Assembly: GCA_945871455.1 (NCBI GenBank)
Contig: CAMBXJ010000136.1
Coordinates: 1 to 9,376, forward strand
Length of the DNA: 9,376 nt
Source: Asaia bogorensis
GTDB taxonomy: Bacteria; Pseudomonadota; Alphaproteobacteria; Acetobacterales; Acetobacteraceae
Direction of reading: 5' to 3'
Numbering within the stretch: position 1 is the stretch's first letter; every line of letters begins with the position of its first letter. Below are positions 1-6,118 of this stretch, piece after piece. The notes under the pieces were generated by a model that did no database searches, was not told the DNA's origin, and was given only the letters and a program-made list of their open reading frames with translations. The translations under genes and the position numbers were made by a program.

Positions 1-884
1 GCTTCCAGTCGTGTCTTGGCGTCGGCGAGGCGGAAACCCACCGCCTGGAAGTCGATAATGGCACCGCCGAATGCCTTGCGCTCTTTTGCGTAGCCAACGG
101 CATAGTCCAGCGCGGCGCGGGCCATGCCGACGCTTTGCGCCGCGATGCCGATGCGGCCGCTTTCCAGGGTGGACAGCGCGATCTTGTAGCCTTCGCCTTC
201 CGCGCCGATGCGCTGATCTTCCGGGATTTCCACGTCCTGGAACGACAGCGCGCAGGTGTCGGAGGCCTTCTGCCCGAGTTTTTCTTCCGTCCGCGTCACC
301 GAGAACCCGGGATGGGTCTTGTCGATTACAAACGCCGACAGGCCGCGCTTGCCGGCGCTGGGATCGGTCACGGCGAAAAACACGATGCTGCCGGGATGGG
401 TGGCGTTGCTGATGAACTGCTTGGAGCCGTTGACGATGTAGCGGTCGCCCTTCCGGACCGCTCGCGTGCGCAGGTTGGAGGCATCCGAGCCTGCCTGCGG
501 CTCGGTCAGGCCGAAGGAGCCGATATGCTCTCCGGTGGCCAGTTTGCGCAGCCAGCGGTCCTTTTGCGCGTCGGTGCCGTAGTTGCTGAAGATGATGCAG
601 GTGGGCGAGTTGTGCACCGACACCATGGTCGAAATCGAGCCGTCGCCGGCGGCGATTTCCTCCAGCACCAGGGCGTAGGTAACCGGATCGATTTCCGATC
701 CGGCCCACTCGGCGGGGGTGGTGGCGCCGAAGATGCCCAGTTCGCCCAGTTCGGCGATGATTTCCGGCTCGATCCGGCCGGCTTTCTCGCGGGCGGCGGC
801 AAGGGGGGCGAGACGCTCCTGGGAAAACTTCCGGACCATGTCGATGATCAGGCTATCGCCGTACTGGGAGCTGCTATCAGGCAT
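1..884 (-). CDS. Acyl-CoA dehydrogenase, 3' end cut by window edge
   Basis: FAD-dependent acyl-CoA dehydrogenase, which introduces the alpha-beta double bond in an acyl-CoA thioester and passes electrons to ETF. I translated 294 codons from the ATG at 884 with no stop before the edge. The N-terminal helical domain covers about residues 1-120. FGLTEPQAGSDA at 124-135 is the family signature that contacts flavin and substrate, followed by the beta domain (VNGSKQFISNA, about 151-161). The C-terminal helical domain begins near 225 with LESGRIGIAAQSVGMARAALD and ERKAFGGAIIDFQA (about 268-281). Family length is about 380 residues, so roughly 85 are missing, including the region that usually carries the catalytic glutamate. 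The start is supported by GAGG (890-893) five bases upstream. It lies 120 bp downstream of the broken dehydrogenase on the same strand, separated by stem-loops, so co-transcription is uncertain. Substrate chain length cannot be told. Confidence 0.95.
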   Translation of the reverse strand, partial: MPDSSSQYGDSLIIDMVRKFSQERLAPLAAAREKAGRIEPEIIAELGELGIFGATTPAEWAGSEIDPVTYALVLEEIAAGDGSISTMVSVHNSPTCIIFSNYGTDAQKDRWLRKLATGEHIGSFGLTEPQAGSDASNLRTRAVRKGDRYIVNGSKQFISNATHPGSIVFFAVTDPSAGKRGLSAFVIDKTHPGFSVTRTEEKLGQKASDTCALSFQDVEIPEDQRIGAEGEGYKIALSTLESGRIGIAAQSVGMARAALDYAVGYAKERKAFGGAIIDFQAVGFRLADAKTRLE

Positions 885-954
885 GGGGGCCTCGGGGTTG
901 TTTTATTGGCTTTTGATCTACCCCCTGCCGGATGGCCCGGTCCACCATGGATCG

Positions 955-1000
955 GTTCCAAGGGCCGTCGCCCTTGGCGGGGTTCGGGGCAGCGCCCCGA
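955..1000. repeat. REP-like repeat, reduced two-stem copy (copy A)
   Basis: Two consecutive hairpins follow the stop of the FAD-linked dehydrogenase. The first is CCAAGGGC-CGTC-GCCCTTGG (958-977, perfect 8-bp stem). The second is TCGGGGC-AGC-GCCCCGA (984-1000, perfect 7-bp stem), ending four bases before the dehydrogenase stop codon. The unit matches copies B and C at 3774-4003 but lacks their middle CCAGGGGC/GCCTCTGG stem. On the minus strand the hairpins could terminate or protect the upstream transcript, although no T-run follows. The rest of the 885-1004 gap holds only the acyl-CoA dehydrogenase leader. Confidence 0.8.
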
Positions 1001-1004
1001 GTCT

Positions 1005-2381
1005 TCAGTTGAGAAAAATCTTCCCCGGATTCATCACCCCCCGAGGATCCAAAGCCTGCTTCACCGACCGCATGACGGCCAAAGCCTCTGCCCCATGCTC
1101 CTGTTCCAGGAACTCCCGCTTGCCGATCCCGACCCCGTGCTCCCCGCTGCAAGACCCGCCCAAAGCCAAGGCCCGGGCGACGATCTTCTTGTCGAGCTCC
1201 CAAGCCCGCGCCAGCCCGTCCGGTTCCGGCGGCACCAGGATCACGGTGTGGAAATTGCCATCCCCCACGTGTCCCACGATGGGGGCGGTCAGGCCGGAGG
1301 CGGCGATGTCTTCCTTGGCGCCCAGGATGGCCTCATCCAGGCGGGAGATCGGCACGATCGCGTCGGTGGCGATCCCCTTGTGGCCGGGTTTCAGCGCCAG
1401 GCAGGCCCAGAGCGCATCGTGGCGCGCCTGCCACAGTTTTTGGCGATCGGCCGGATCGGTGGCCCAGCGGAAGCCGCGCCCGTTGTAGCCGTTGGCGATG
1501 TCCTCGGCCTGTTGCGCCTGTTCGGCGACTCAGGCCTCGGTGCCGTGGAATTCGAAGAACAGGCTGGGCAGCGGTTCCAGCCCTTCCAGCTTCGAATAGG
1601 CGATGCAGGCGGCGAGTTGCACCTCATCCAGCAGTTCCATGCGCGCCACCGGGATGCCGGTCTGCATGATGGTGATGACGGTCTCGATCGCGTCCTTCAG
1701 GGTGGGGAACTGGCAGGTGGCGGAGGATACCGCTTCGGGGATGCCATGCAGGCGCAACTGGATTTCGGTGATGACGCCGAGCGTGCCCTCGGAGCCGACG
1801 AAGAGGCGCGTGAGGTCGTAGCCGGTGGCGGATTTGCGCACCCGCCCGCCGGTGCGGATGATCCGCCCATCGGCCATGGCGACGGTCAGGCCCATCACGT
1901 TTTCTCGCATCGTGCCGTAGCGCACCGCGTTGGTGCCCGAGGCTCGGGTCGCCGACATGCCGCCGATGGTGCAGGCCGAGGTGCCGGGATCGACCGGGAA
2001 GAACAGGCCGAGATCGCGCAGATGGGTGTTCAACTGTTCCCGCGTCACGCCTGCTTCGACGCGGCAATCCATGTCCGCCTGGCTGACATCGATGATCCGG
2101 GTCATGCGCGACAGGTCGAGCGTGATGCCGCCGCGGACCGGCGTGACATGGCCTTCCAACGAGGTGCCAGCGCCCCAGGGCACCACCGGTATGTGATCGG
2201 CATTGCACAGGGCCAGTACGCGGGCGGCCTCTTCCGAGGTCTCCACGAACGCGACCGCATCGGGCAGCACCGGGGTTTGGGTGTCCTGGCCGTGGCTATG
2301 GTGGTCCCGCAAAGCCGCGTTGGTGGTCAGGCGCTCTCCCAGGAAAGCGCGGGCGGCTTCGATGACGGTTTCGACGGGCAT
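1005..2381 (-). pseudogene. FAD-linked D-lactate dehydrogenase / glycolate oxidase-type gene with one in-frame TGA
   Basis: Flavoprotein of the vanillyl-alcohol-oxidase fold with an FAD-binding type 4 domain, related to D-lactate dehydrogenase (LDHD/Dld) and GlcD; it oxidises a D-2-hydroxy acid to a 2-oxo acid. Read through the TGA it spans 458 codons, the usual length for this family. FAD-binding motifs are VVPWGAGTSLEGHVTP (66-81), DPGTSACTIGGMSA (131-144) and SATGYDLTRLFVGSEGTLG (184-202). The C-terminal domain has HVGDGNFH (371-378, usual metal/substrate histidines) and GEHGVGIGK (413-421), ending in NPGKIFLN. Codon 284 is TGA (1530-1532), after FEFHGTEA. The same frame continues without another defect through VAEQAQQ and FRWATDPADR to the natural stop, so one base change explains it. 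The start is chosen at 2381 because AGGGGA (2388-2393) lies six bases upstream and the protein begins as homologues do; the frame is open further upstream but runs through a repeat. It may be a recent pseudogene, a sequencing error or a readthrough. The exact substrate is unknown. Confidence 0.8.
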
Positions 2382-2510
2382 GGTAGATCCCCTGATCTGC
2401 TGGGGGAAGGATTGGCGTGGCGGTGGGGTGCTGGCAAGGGCTGGGGCTGCGTTCTGGGCTTGGACCGGTTGGGTGCAGGAACCTGGGCATAAGGCGCCAT
2501 TCGCAGAATT

Positions 2511-2648
2511 CTCCCCCTCCCCTTGCGGGCTTGGGCCGCGAAGCGGACCAAGGTTGGGGGGAGGGGACTCACGCAATATCCCTGCGGCACAACCCCTGCC
2601 CCCAACCTTGGTCCGCTTCGCGGCCCAAGCCCGCAAGGGGAGGGGGAG
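2511..2648. repeat. Perfect 50-bp inverted repeat (two head-to-head REP-like units)
   Basis: The arm at 2511-2560 is the exact reverse complement of 2599-2648. After one mismatch five more pairs follow (2562-2566 with 2593-2597), leaving a 26-base loop. Each arm is itself palindromic: CTTGG-G-CCGC-GAA-GCGG-A-CCAAG at its core and CCCCTCCCC opposite GGGGAGGGG outside. The layout is therefore like a BIME, two REP units in inverted orientation. It sits 41 bp past the trpS stop and 130 bp before the start of the broken dehydrogenase, where it could act as terminator or RNase barrier for trpS. In the rest of this 308-bp gap (2382-2510 and 2649-2689) I see only the dehydrogenase ribosome-binding site and no convincing promoter. 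Confidence 0.9.
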
Positions 2649-2689
2649 GAGTTTCTCTGGTTGCCGAAATATGTGACTGCCGTCGGGCG

Positions 2690-3688
2690 TTAAACCCCAA
2701 TGAACCCCACCATCCGCTCCACCTCCGCCACGATCGGATCCGCAATCGCCGCCGCTCGGCCCGCACCATCCCGCAACACCGCATCCACGCTGCCCGGGTC
2801 CGCCAGATAGCGCCGGGTTTCCGACGCGATCGGGCTCAGCCGGTCGACCACCAGCGCGGCCAGCGCTTCCTTGAACGCGCCGAACCCCTTGCCGCCGTGA
2901 TCGCGCAGCACCGCCTCGGCGTCCATGTCGGCCAGCGCCGCATAAATCCCCACCAGATTCCGCGCCTCCGGCCGGTTCGCCAGCCCCTCCATCTCGCTCG
3001 GCAGAGGTTCCGGGTCGGTCTTGGCACGCCGGATCTTCAGGGCGATCGTGTCGGCGTCATCGTTCAGGTTGATGCGGCTCTGATCCGACGGGTCGGATTT
3101 GGACATTTTCTTGGTGCCGTCCCGCAGGCTCATGACCCGCGCGGCCACGCCCAGGATCAGCGGCTGGATGTTCGGGAAGAAGTCCACGCCGTAATCGTGG
3201 TTGAATTTCTGCGCGATGTCGTTGGCGAGTTCCAGGTGCTGGCGCTGATCCTCCCCCACCGGCACGGCCGTCGCCTTGTAGGCCAGGATGTCGGCGGCCA
3301 TCAGGTTCGGATAGACATACAGGCCGGTCGAGGCGTTCTCCCGGTTCTTCCCCGCCTTGTCCTTGAACTGCGTCATGCGGTTCAGCCAGCCGATCCGCGC
3401 CACGCAGTTGAAAATCCAGGCAAGCTGCGCATGTGCGCGCACCGAGGATTGCAGGAACAGGATGTGGCGCGTCGGGTCGATCCCGCAGGCCAGCAGCACG
3501 GCCGCCATTTCCCGTGTCTGCCGGGCGAAGTCCTTGGGATCCTGCCACTCGGTGATCGCGTGCAGATCGACCACGCAGTAGATGCACTCGTGCTCGTCTT
3601 GCAGCGCCACCCAGTTGCGAATCGCGCCCAGATAGTTGCCAAGCGTGGCGACGCCGGAGGGCTGGATGCCGGAGAAGATGCGTTGCAT
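2690..3688 (-). CDS. trpS: Tryptophan--tRNA ligase
   Basis: Class I aminoacyl-tRNA synthetase (cytoplasmic dimer) that activates tryptophan with ATP and charges tRNA-Trp. The 332-residue product matches the bacterial length (about 330-340). The Rossmann domain opens with [19 protein letters not shown] (4-22), which holds the HIGH-equivalent TLGN at 15-18. [10 protein letters not shown] (126-135) lies in the tryptophan pocket, [11 protein letters not shown] is at 144-154, and the KMSKS loop is [10 protein letters not shown] (191-200). The C-terminal helical anticodon-binding domain ends in ERMVGFIGV. Two in-frame ATGs lie six bases apart (3694 and 3688); 3688 is preferred because a GAG lies seven bases before it but only one base before the other, and MQRIFSG is the usual N-terminus. 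The gene is flanked on both sides by palindromic repeats and lies 325 bp from gph, so it is probably transcribed from its own promoter within 3689-3770, which I could not pinpoint. Confidence 0.97.
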   Translation of the reverse strand: MQRIFSGIQPSGVATLGNYLGAIRNWVALQDEHECIYCVVDLHAITEWQDPKDFARQTREMAAVLLACGIDPTRHILFLQSSVRAHAQLAWIFNCVARIGWLNRMTQFKDKAGKNRENASTGLYVYPNLMAADILAYKATAVPVGEDQRQHLELANDIAQKFNHDYGVDFFPNIQPLILGVAARVMSLRDGTKKMSKSDPSDQSRINLNDDADTIALKIRRAKTDPEPLPSEMEGLANRPEARNLVGIYAALADMDAEAVLRDHGGKGFGAFKEALAALVVDRLSPIASETRRYLADPGSVDAVLRDGAGRAAAIADPIVAEVERMVGFIGV

Positions 3689-3773
3689 TGGCATACTCGA
3701 TGGTCGTGGTTGAAGGCGGCAGAGATGGCCGATCGCGGGGGTTGGCGCAAGTTGGGTGCGATGGAGAGAAGGA

Positions 3774-3839
3774 CGGGGCTTCCGCCCCGAACCCCGACCA
3801 GGGCTTTGCCCTGGACCCACCCAAAGGCACGGCCTTTGG
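3774..3839 (-). repeat. Three-stem REP-like unit (copy B)
   Basis: Three perfect hairpins in a row: CGGGGC-TTCC-GCCCCG (3774-3789), CCAGGGC-TTT-GCCCTGG (3798-3814) and CCAAAGGC-ACG-GCCTTTGG (3821-3839). On the reverse strand the order and linkers match copy C, with compensated differences in the stems, which indicates selection on or copying of the structure rather than of the bare sequence. Confidence 0.85.
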
Positions 3840-3851
3840 AATGCGATTCTT

Positions 3852-3923
3852 TTGTCGTTTGAATTCCTGGGGCCTACTCGGACCTATCAACGTGCGAGTA
3901 GGCCCCAGGAATTCAAACGACAA
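3852..3923. repeat. Perfect 29-bp inverted repeat with 14-base loop
   Basis: The arm 3852-3880 is the exact reverse complement of 3895-3923; the loop is 3881-3894. The arms contain GAATTC and GGGGCCTACTCG and are less GC-rich at their outer ends (TTGTCGTTTG) than the REP-like units. There is no T-tract suited to intrinsic termination. If transcribed from gph it would form a long RNase III-type duplex. Confidence 0.95.
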
Positions 3924-3934
3924 TGGTCCGGGTT

Positions 3935-4003
3935 CCAAGGGCCGTTGCCCTTGGTGGGGTCCAGGGGCAAAGCCTCTGGTCGGGGTCCGGGGCGGACGCC
4001 CCG
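3935..4003 (+). repeat. Three-stem REP-like unit (copy C)
   Basis: Three hairpins: CCAAGGGC-CGTT-GCCCTTGG (3935-3954), CCAGGGGC-AAA-GCCTCTGG (3961-3979, one G.T pair) and CGGGGC-GGAC-GCCCCG (3988-4003). It ends ten bases before the gph stop codon, so these hairpins also lie immediately past the 3' end of the gph reading frame. It is the same family as copies A and B. Confidence 0.88.
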
Positions 4004-4013
4004 CCCTTACTCT

Positions 4014-4664
4014 CTACCGCACCAACCGGCGCGCAATCCCCGCCATCTCCACCACGTCCCGCGCCACCGCCGCCGAACCCTCGGCCATCGACAACGGCCC
4101 ATAGCCCCAGGCGGCGAAAATACACGGCAGCCCGGCGCCGCACGCCGCGACCACATCGTTTGCGTGATCCCCGGCCATCACCGCGCGTTCGGCCGTCCCG
4201 CCCGCGGCCAGCAGGGTCGCCGTCATGTGCGCCGGGTCCGGTTTGCGCACCGGGAAACTGTCGCCCCCGCCCACCGCCGCCATGAACCGGGCCAGACCCA
4301 GCGCCTCCAGCAGCGAGCGCGCCGCGCCCTCCGGCTTGTTGGTGCACACCGCCAACCGCCAGCCCTCATCCGCCAGGCCTTGCAGGGTTGCCTCGACATC
4401 CGGATACAACCGGCTTTCCACCGCCGCATGCGCCGCGTAATCGGCCGAGAACACCGCGATCGCGGTCGCATCCGGCATGCGTCCCCGGGCCGCGAACGCT
4501 TTCTCCACCAAACGAGCCACCCCGTCGCCGACCATGCCAGCCGTTTCAGAAGCCGAGAATGGGGGTAGGTCGCGGGATGCCATCAGCCGGTTCAACGCCG
4601 CGGCCAAATCGGGGACGGTGTCGACCAGGGTCCCATCCAGGTCCAGCAGCAGGGTCCGCGCCAC
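4014..4664 (-). CDS. gph: Phosphoglycolate phosphatase-type HAD hydrolase
   Basis: HAD-superfamily phosphatase of the Gph/PGP group, which hydrolyses 2-phosphoglycolate (from DNA repair or RuBisCO oxygenation) to glycolate and phosphate in the cytoplasm. The product is 216 residues, normal for the family. Motif I is LLDLDGTLVDT (6-16) with nucleophile Asp8 and acid/base Asp10. Motif II is the threonine of CTNKPE (Thr108). Motif III is Lys141 in RKPDP. Motif IV is AGDHAND (164-170) with Asp166 and Asp170. The cap domain lies between about 15 and 85. The start is a GTG at 4664: no in-frame ATG fits, and GGAG (4674-4677) lies nine bases upstream. It is transcribed divergently from glmU across a 107-bp region. 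Other small HAD phosphatases cannot be excluded as the true specificity. A link to the broken glycolate/lactate dehydrogenase downstream through glycolate is only suggestive, since trpS and two repeat elements intervene. Confidence 0.88.
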   Translation of the reverse strand: MARTLLLDLDGTLVDTVPDLAAALNRLMASRDLPPFSASETAGMVGDGVARLVEKAFAARGRMPDATAIAVFSADYAAHAAVESRLYPDVEATLQGLADEGWRLAVCTNKPEGAARSLLEALGLARFMAAVGGGDSFPVRKPDPAHMTATLLAAGGTAERAVMAGDHANDVVAACGAGLPCIFAAWGYGPLSMAEGSAAVARDVVEMAGIARRLVR

Positions 4665-4673
4665 GATGTTGTA

Positions 4674-4677
4674 CTCC
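4674..4677 (-). promoter_or_regulatory. Ribosome-binding site deciding the gph GTG start
   Basis: GGAG on the minus strand lies nine bases before the GTG at 4664 and supports that codon as the start, in the absence of any suitable in-frame ATG. Confidence 0.6.
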
Positions 4678-4700
4678 GAAACGTGAATTGAACCAATGTC

Positions 4701-4740
4701 GTAGCCGGGGGCTTTGACATATGTCGGCCCGGACGGCTAC
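4701..4740. promoter_or_regulatory. Candidate operator: two concentric dyads between gph and glmU
   Basis: A perfect 10-bp palindrome GACATATGTC (4716-4725) and a 7-bp inverted repeat GTAGCCG (4701-4707) / CGGCTAC (4734-4740) share exactly the same centre, between 4720 and 4721. The structure lies in the divergent control region, and the inner palindrome overlaps the proposed glmU -35 hexamer. This looks like a binding site for a dimeric regulator, but no known operator was recognised and no regulator gene is in the window. Confidence 0.35.
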
Positions 4741-4743
4741 CCG
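4714..4743 (+). promoter_or_regulatory. Possible promoter of glmU-glmS
   Basis: TTGACA (4714-4719) matches the sigma-70-type -35 consensus exactly. At 18-base spacing the -10 would be the weak TACCCG (4738-4743), giving a short leader of about 20 bases before glmU. The -10 is poor, so the call rests on the -35 hexamer and its position. Confidence 0.35.
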
Positions 4744-4760
4744 AGAGCGCACAGCGAAGC

Positions 4761-4766
4761 AGGGGA
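4761..4766 (+). promoter_or_regulatory. glmU ribosome-binding site
   Basis: AGGGGA lies five bases before the ATG at 4772. It picks that codon over an in-frame ATG at 4721, which has no such site and would add 17 residues not expected in GlmU. Confidence 0.7.
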
Positions 4767-4771
4767 ACGGC

Positions 4772-6118
4772 ATGCACGCAACCGCGATCATTCTGGCCGC
4801 CGGATTCGGAACACGGATGAAGTCCGCGCTGCCCAAGACGCTGCACCCAATCGCGGGCCGATCCATGTTGCGCCATCTGCTGACAAGCTGCGAATCTGTC
4901 TTCGATCGTATTGTCGTCGTGCTCGGCCCCGACATGGAACAGGTCCGCCGCGAAGCCGCACCCCATCCCTGCGTCGTCCAACAGGATCGGTTCGGCACCG
5001 CCCATGCCGCGCTGCAGGCGGTCGAACATTTCGGTGACGGAGAGGTCGCGGTTCTTTATGCCGACAACCCGCTGATCCAACCGAAGACCCTGCGCAACCT
5101 GCTGGAACGCCGGGTTCAGGGGGATGCCAAGGGGCCGCTCGGCCTGGGTCTGTTGGCGTTCCGTCCGAACGATCCCGCACGCTATGGCCGCGTGGTGGCG
5201 CATAATGGCGAGGCTGATCACATTGTCGAATGGACCGACGCGACCGAGGCCGAACGCGCGATCCCGTTGTGCAACGCCGGCGTGCTGTGTGCACCCGCGA
5301 CCACCATGCACCAGTGGTTGCGGGCGGTCCGCAACGACAATGCCAAGGGCGAATTTTACCTGACCGATGTCGTGTCCCTCGCCCGGCGGGACGCCCAGCG
5401 CGTCGGCGTGGTCGAAGCCCCGGCCGAGGAACTCGCCGGCGTCAATTCCCGTTCCGAACTGGCGAAGGCGGAGGCCGTGATGCAGTCCTGGCTGCGGGAG
5501 GCCGCCATGGACGCGGGCGTGACCATGACCGATCCGGACTCGGTTTTTCTCAGCATGGACACGCGCTTCGGCACCGATGTGACGATAGAGCCGAATGTCG
5601 TGTTCGGACCCGGCGTGACGATCGCCGACAACGTGCGGATTCGCGCCTTCAGCCATCTGGAAGGCTGCCAGGTCGGGGCCGGCTGCATCATCGGCCCCTT
5701 TGCGCGCCTGCGCCCCGGCACCGTGCTGGATACCGACGTCCATGTCGGCAATTTCGTCGAACTGAAGGCCGCCACCCTTGCCCGGGGCGTGAAGGCCAGC
5801 CACCTGACCTATATCGGCGACGCCTCGGTGGGCGAGGCCACGAATATCGGGGCCGGCACCATCACCTGCAATTATGACGGCTATGCCAAGCATCGCACCA
5901 CGATCGGCGCGCATGCCTTTATCGGCTCGGATGTCGCGCTGGTCGCGCCCGTGTCCGTGGGCGATGGTGCGATGGTCGCAGCCGGCAGCGTCATCACGTC
6001 GGATGTGGCGCCAGACGCGCTGGCTCTGGCGCGCGGGCGGCAGGTGCAGAAACCCGGCTGGGCGGCCGAATTCCACGCGACCCATGGGAAGAAAACCTGC
6101 CAAGGGGACAATAACTGA
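4772..6118 (+). CDS. glmU: Bifunctional UDP-GlcNAc pyrophosphorylase / glucosamine-1-phosphate acetyltransferase
   Basis: Cytoplasmic trimeric enzyme for the last two steps to UDP-N-acetylglucosamine: acetylation of glucosamine-1-phosphate by acetyl-CoA, then uridylyl transfer from UTP. The 448 residues are close to the usual 450-456. The N-terminal uridyltransferase domain (1 to about 225) has LAAGFGTRMKSALPK (8-22), FGTAHAA (74-80), YADNPLI (96-102, with the metal-binding aspartate), YGR (138-140), CNAG (167-170), FYLTD (195-199) and VNSR (224-227). After a linker helix the left-handed beta-helix domain (about 250-425) shows repeated hexapeptides, HVGNFVELK (324-332), the acetyltransferase histidine in KASHLTYIGD (His344) and CNYDG (366-370). 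Residues 96-99 read YADN where the common form is YGD(V/T). The stop TGA is followed immediately by the glmS ATG, so the two are almost certainly co-transcribed and translationally coupled. Confidence 0.97.
   Translation: MHATAIILAAGFGTRMKSALPKTLHPIAGRSMLRHLLTSCESVFDRIVVVLGPDMEQVRREAAPHPCVVQQDRFGTAHAALQAVEHFGDGEVAVLYADNPLIQPKTLRNLLERRVQGDAKGPLGLGLLAFRPNDPARYGRVVAHNGEADHIVEWTDATEAERAIPLCNAGVLCAPATTMHQWLRAVRNDNAKGEFYLTDVVSLARRDAQRVGVVEAPAEELAGVNSRSELAKAEAVMQSWLREAAMDAGVTMTDPDSVFLSMDTRFGTDVTIEPNVVFGPGVTIADNVRIRAFSHLEGCQVGAGCIIGPFARLRPGTVLDTDVHVGNFVELKAATLARGVKASHLTYIGDASVGEATNIGAGTITCNYDGYAKHRTTIGAHAFIGSDVALVAPVSVGDGAMVAAGSVITSDVAPDALALARGRQVQKPGWAAEFHATHGKKTCQGDNN

Larger units (their letters stand above)
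3771..4005. repeat. Composite palindromic element: three-stem REP-like units flanking a 29-bp hairpin
   Basis: Nearly the whole 325-bp gph/trpS gap is one large imperfect palindrome: an inverted three-stem unit (copy B), a perfect 29-bp inverted repeat with a 14-base loop, then a direct three-stem unit (copy C). The spacers between hairpin and units are of similar length (about 10 and 9 bases) but different in sequence. Outside the units the similarity continues a few bases, with GAGAGAAGG on the left matching GAGAGTAAGG on the reverse strand at the right. No transposase ORF and no clear target-site duplication are visible. Because gph and trpS read in the same direction, it is not a convergent-gene terminator. 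The segment 3689-3770 carries the trpS leader and nothing else I can identify. Confidence 0.85.

Noticed and set aside
1530..1532. Selenocysteine at the in-frame TGA
   Set aside because: The position, just after FEFHGTEA, is not a redox or metal site in this family, no selenoprotein of this type is known to me, and I saw no clear bacterial SECIS-like hairpin right after it. A point mutation or sequencing error is simpler.
135..2492. A 785-codon open frame on the plus strand
   Set aside because: It is antisense to the acyl-CoA dehydrogenase and FAD-linked dehydrogenase, whose minus-strand translations carry clear family motifs. Its predicted protein shows no recognisable domain, and such long shadows are common in GC-rich DNA.
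2381..2636. Longer start for the FAD-linked dehydrogenase at 2636
   Set aside because: The extra 85 codons translate part of the inverted repeat and low-complexity sequence; homologues begin near MPVETVIEAARAFLG, and a well-placed ribosome-binding site supports 2381.
2417..3862. A 481-codon open frame on the plus strand over trpS
   Set aside because: It is antisense to trpS and its ends run through the palindromic repeats; it has no domain of its own.
3771..4005. Insertion sequence or CRISPR array in the gph/trpS gap
   Set aside because: No transposase frame, no clear target-site duplication and no regularly spaced direct repeats with unique spacers are present; the repeats are inverted hairpins.
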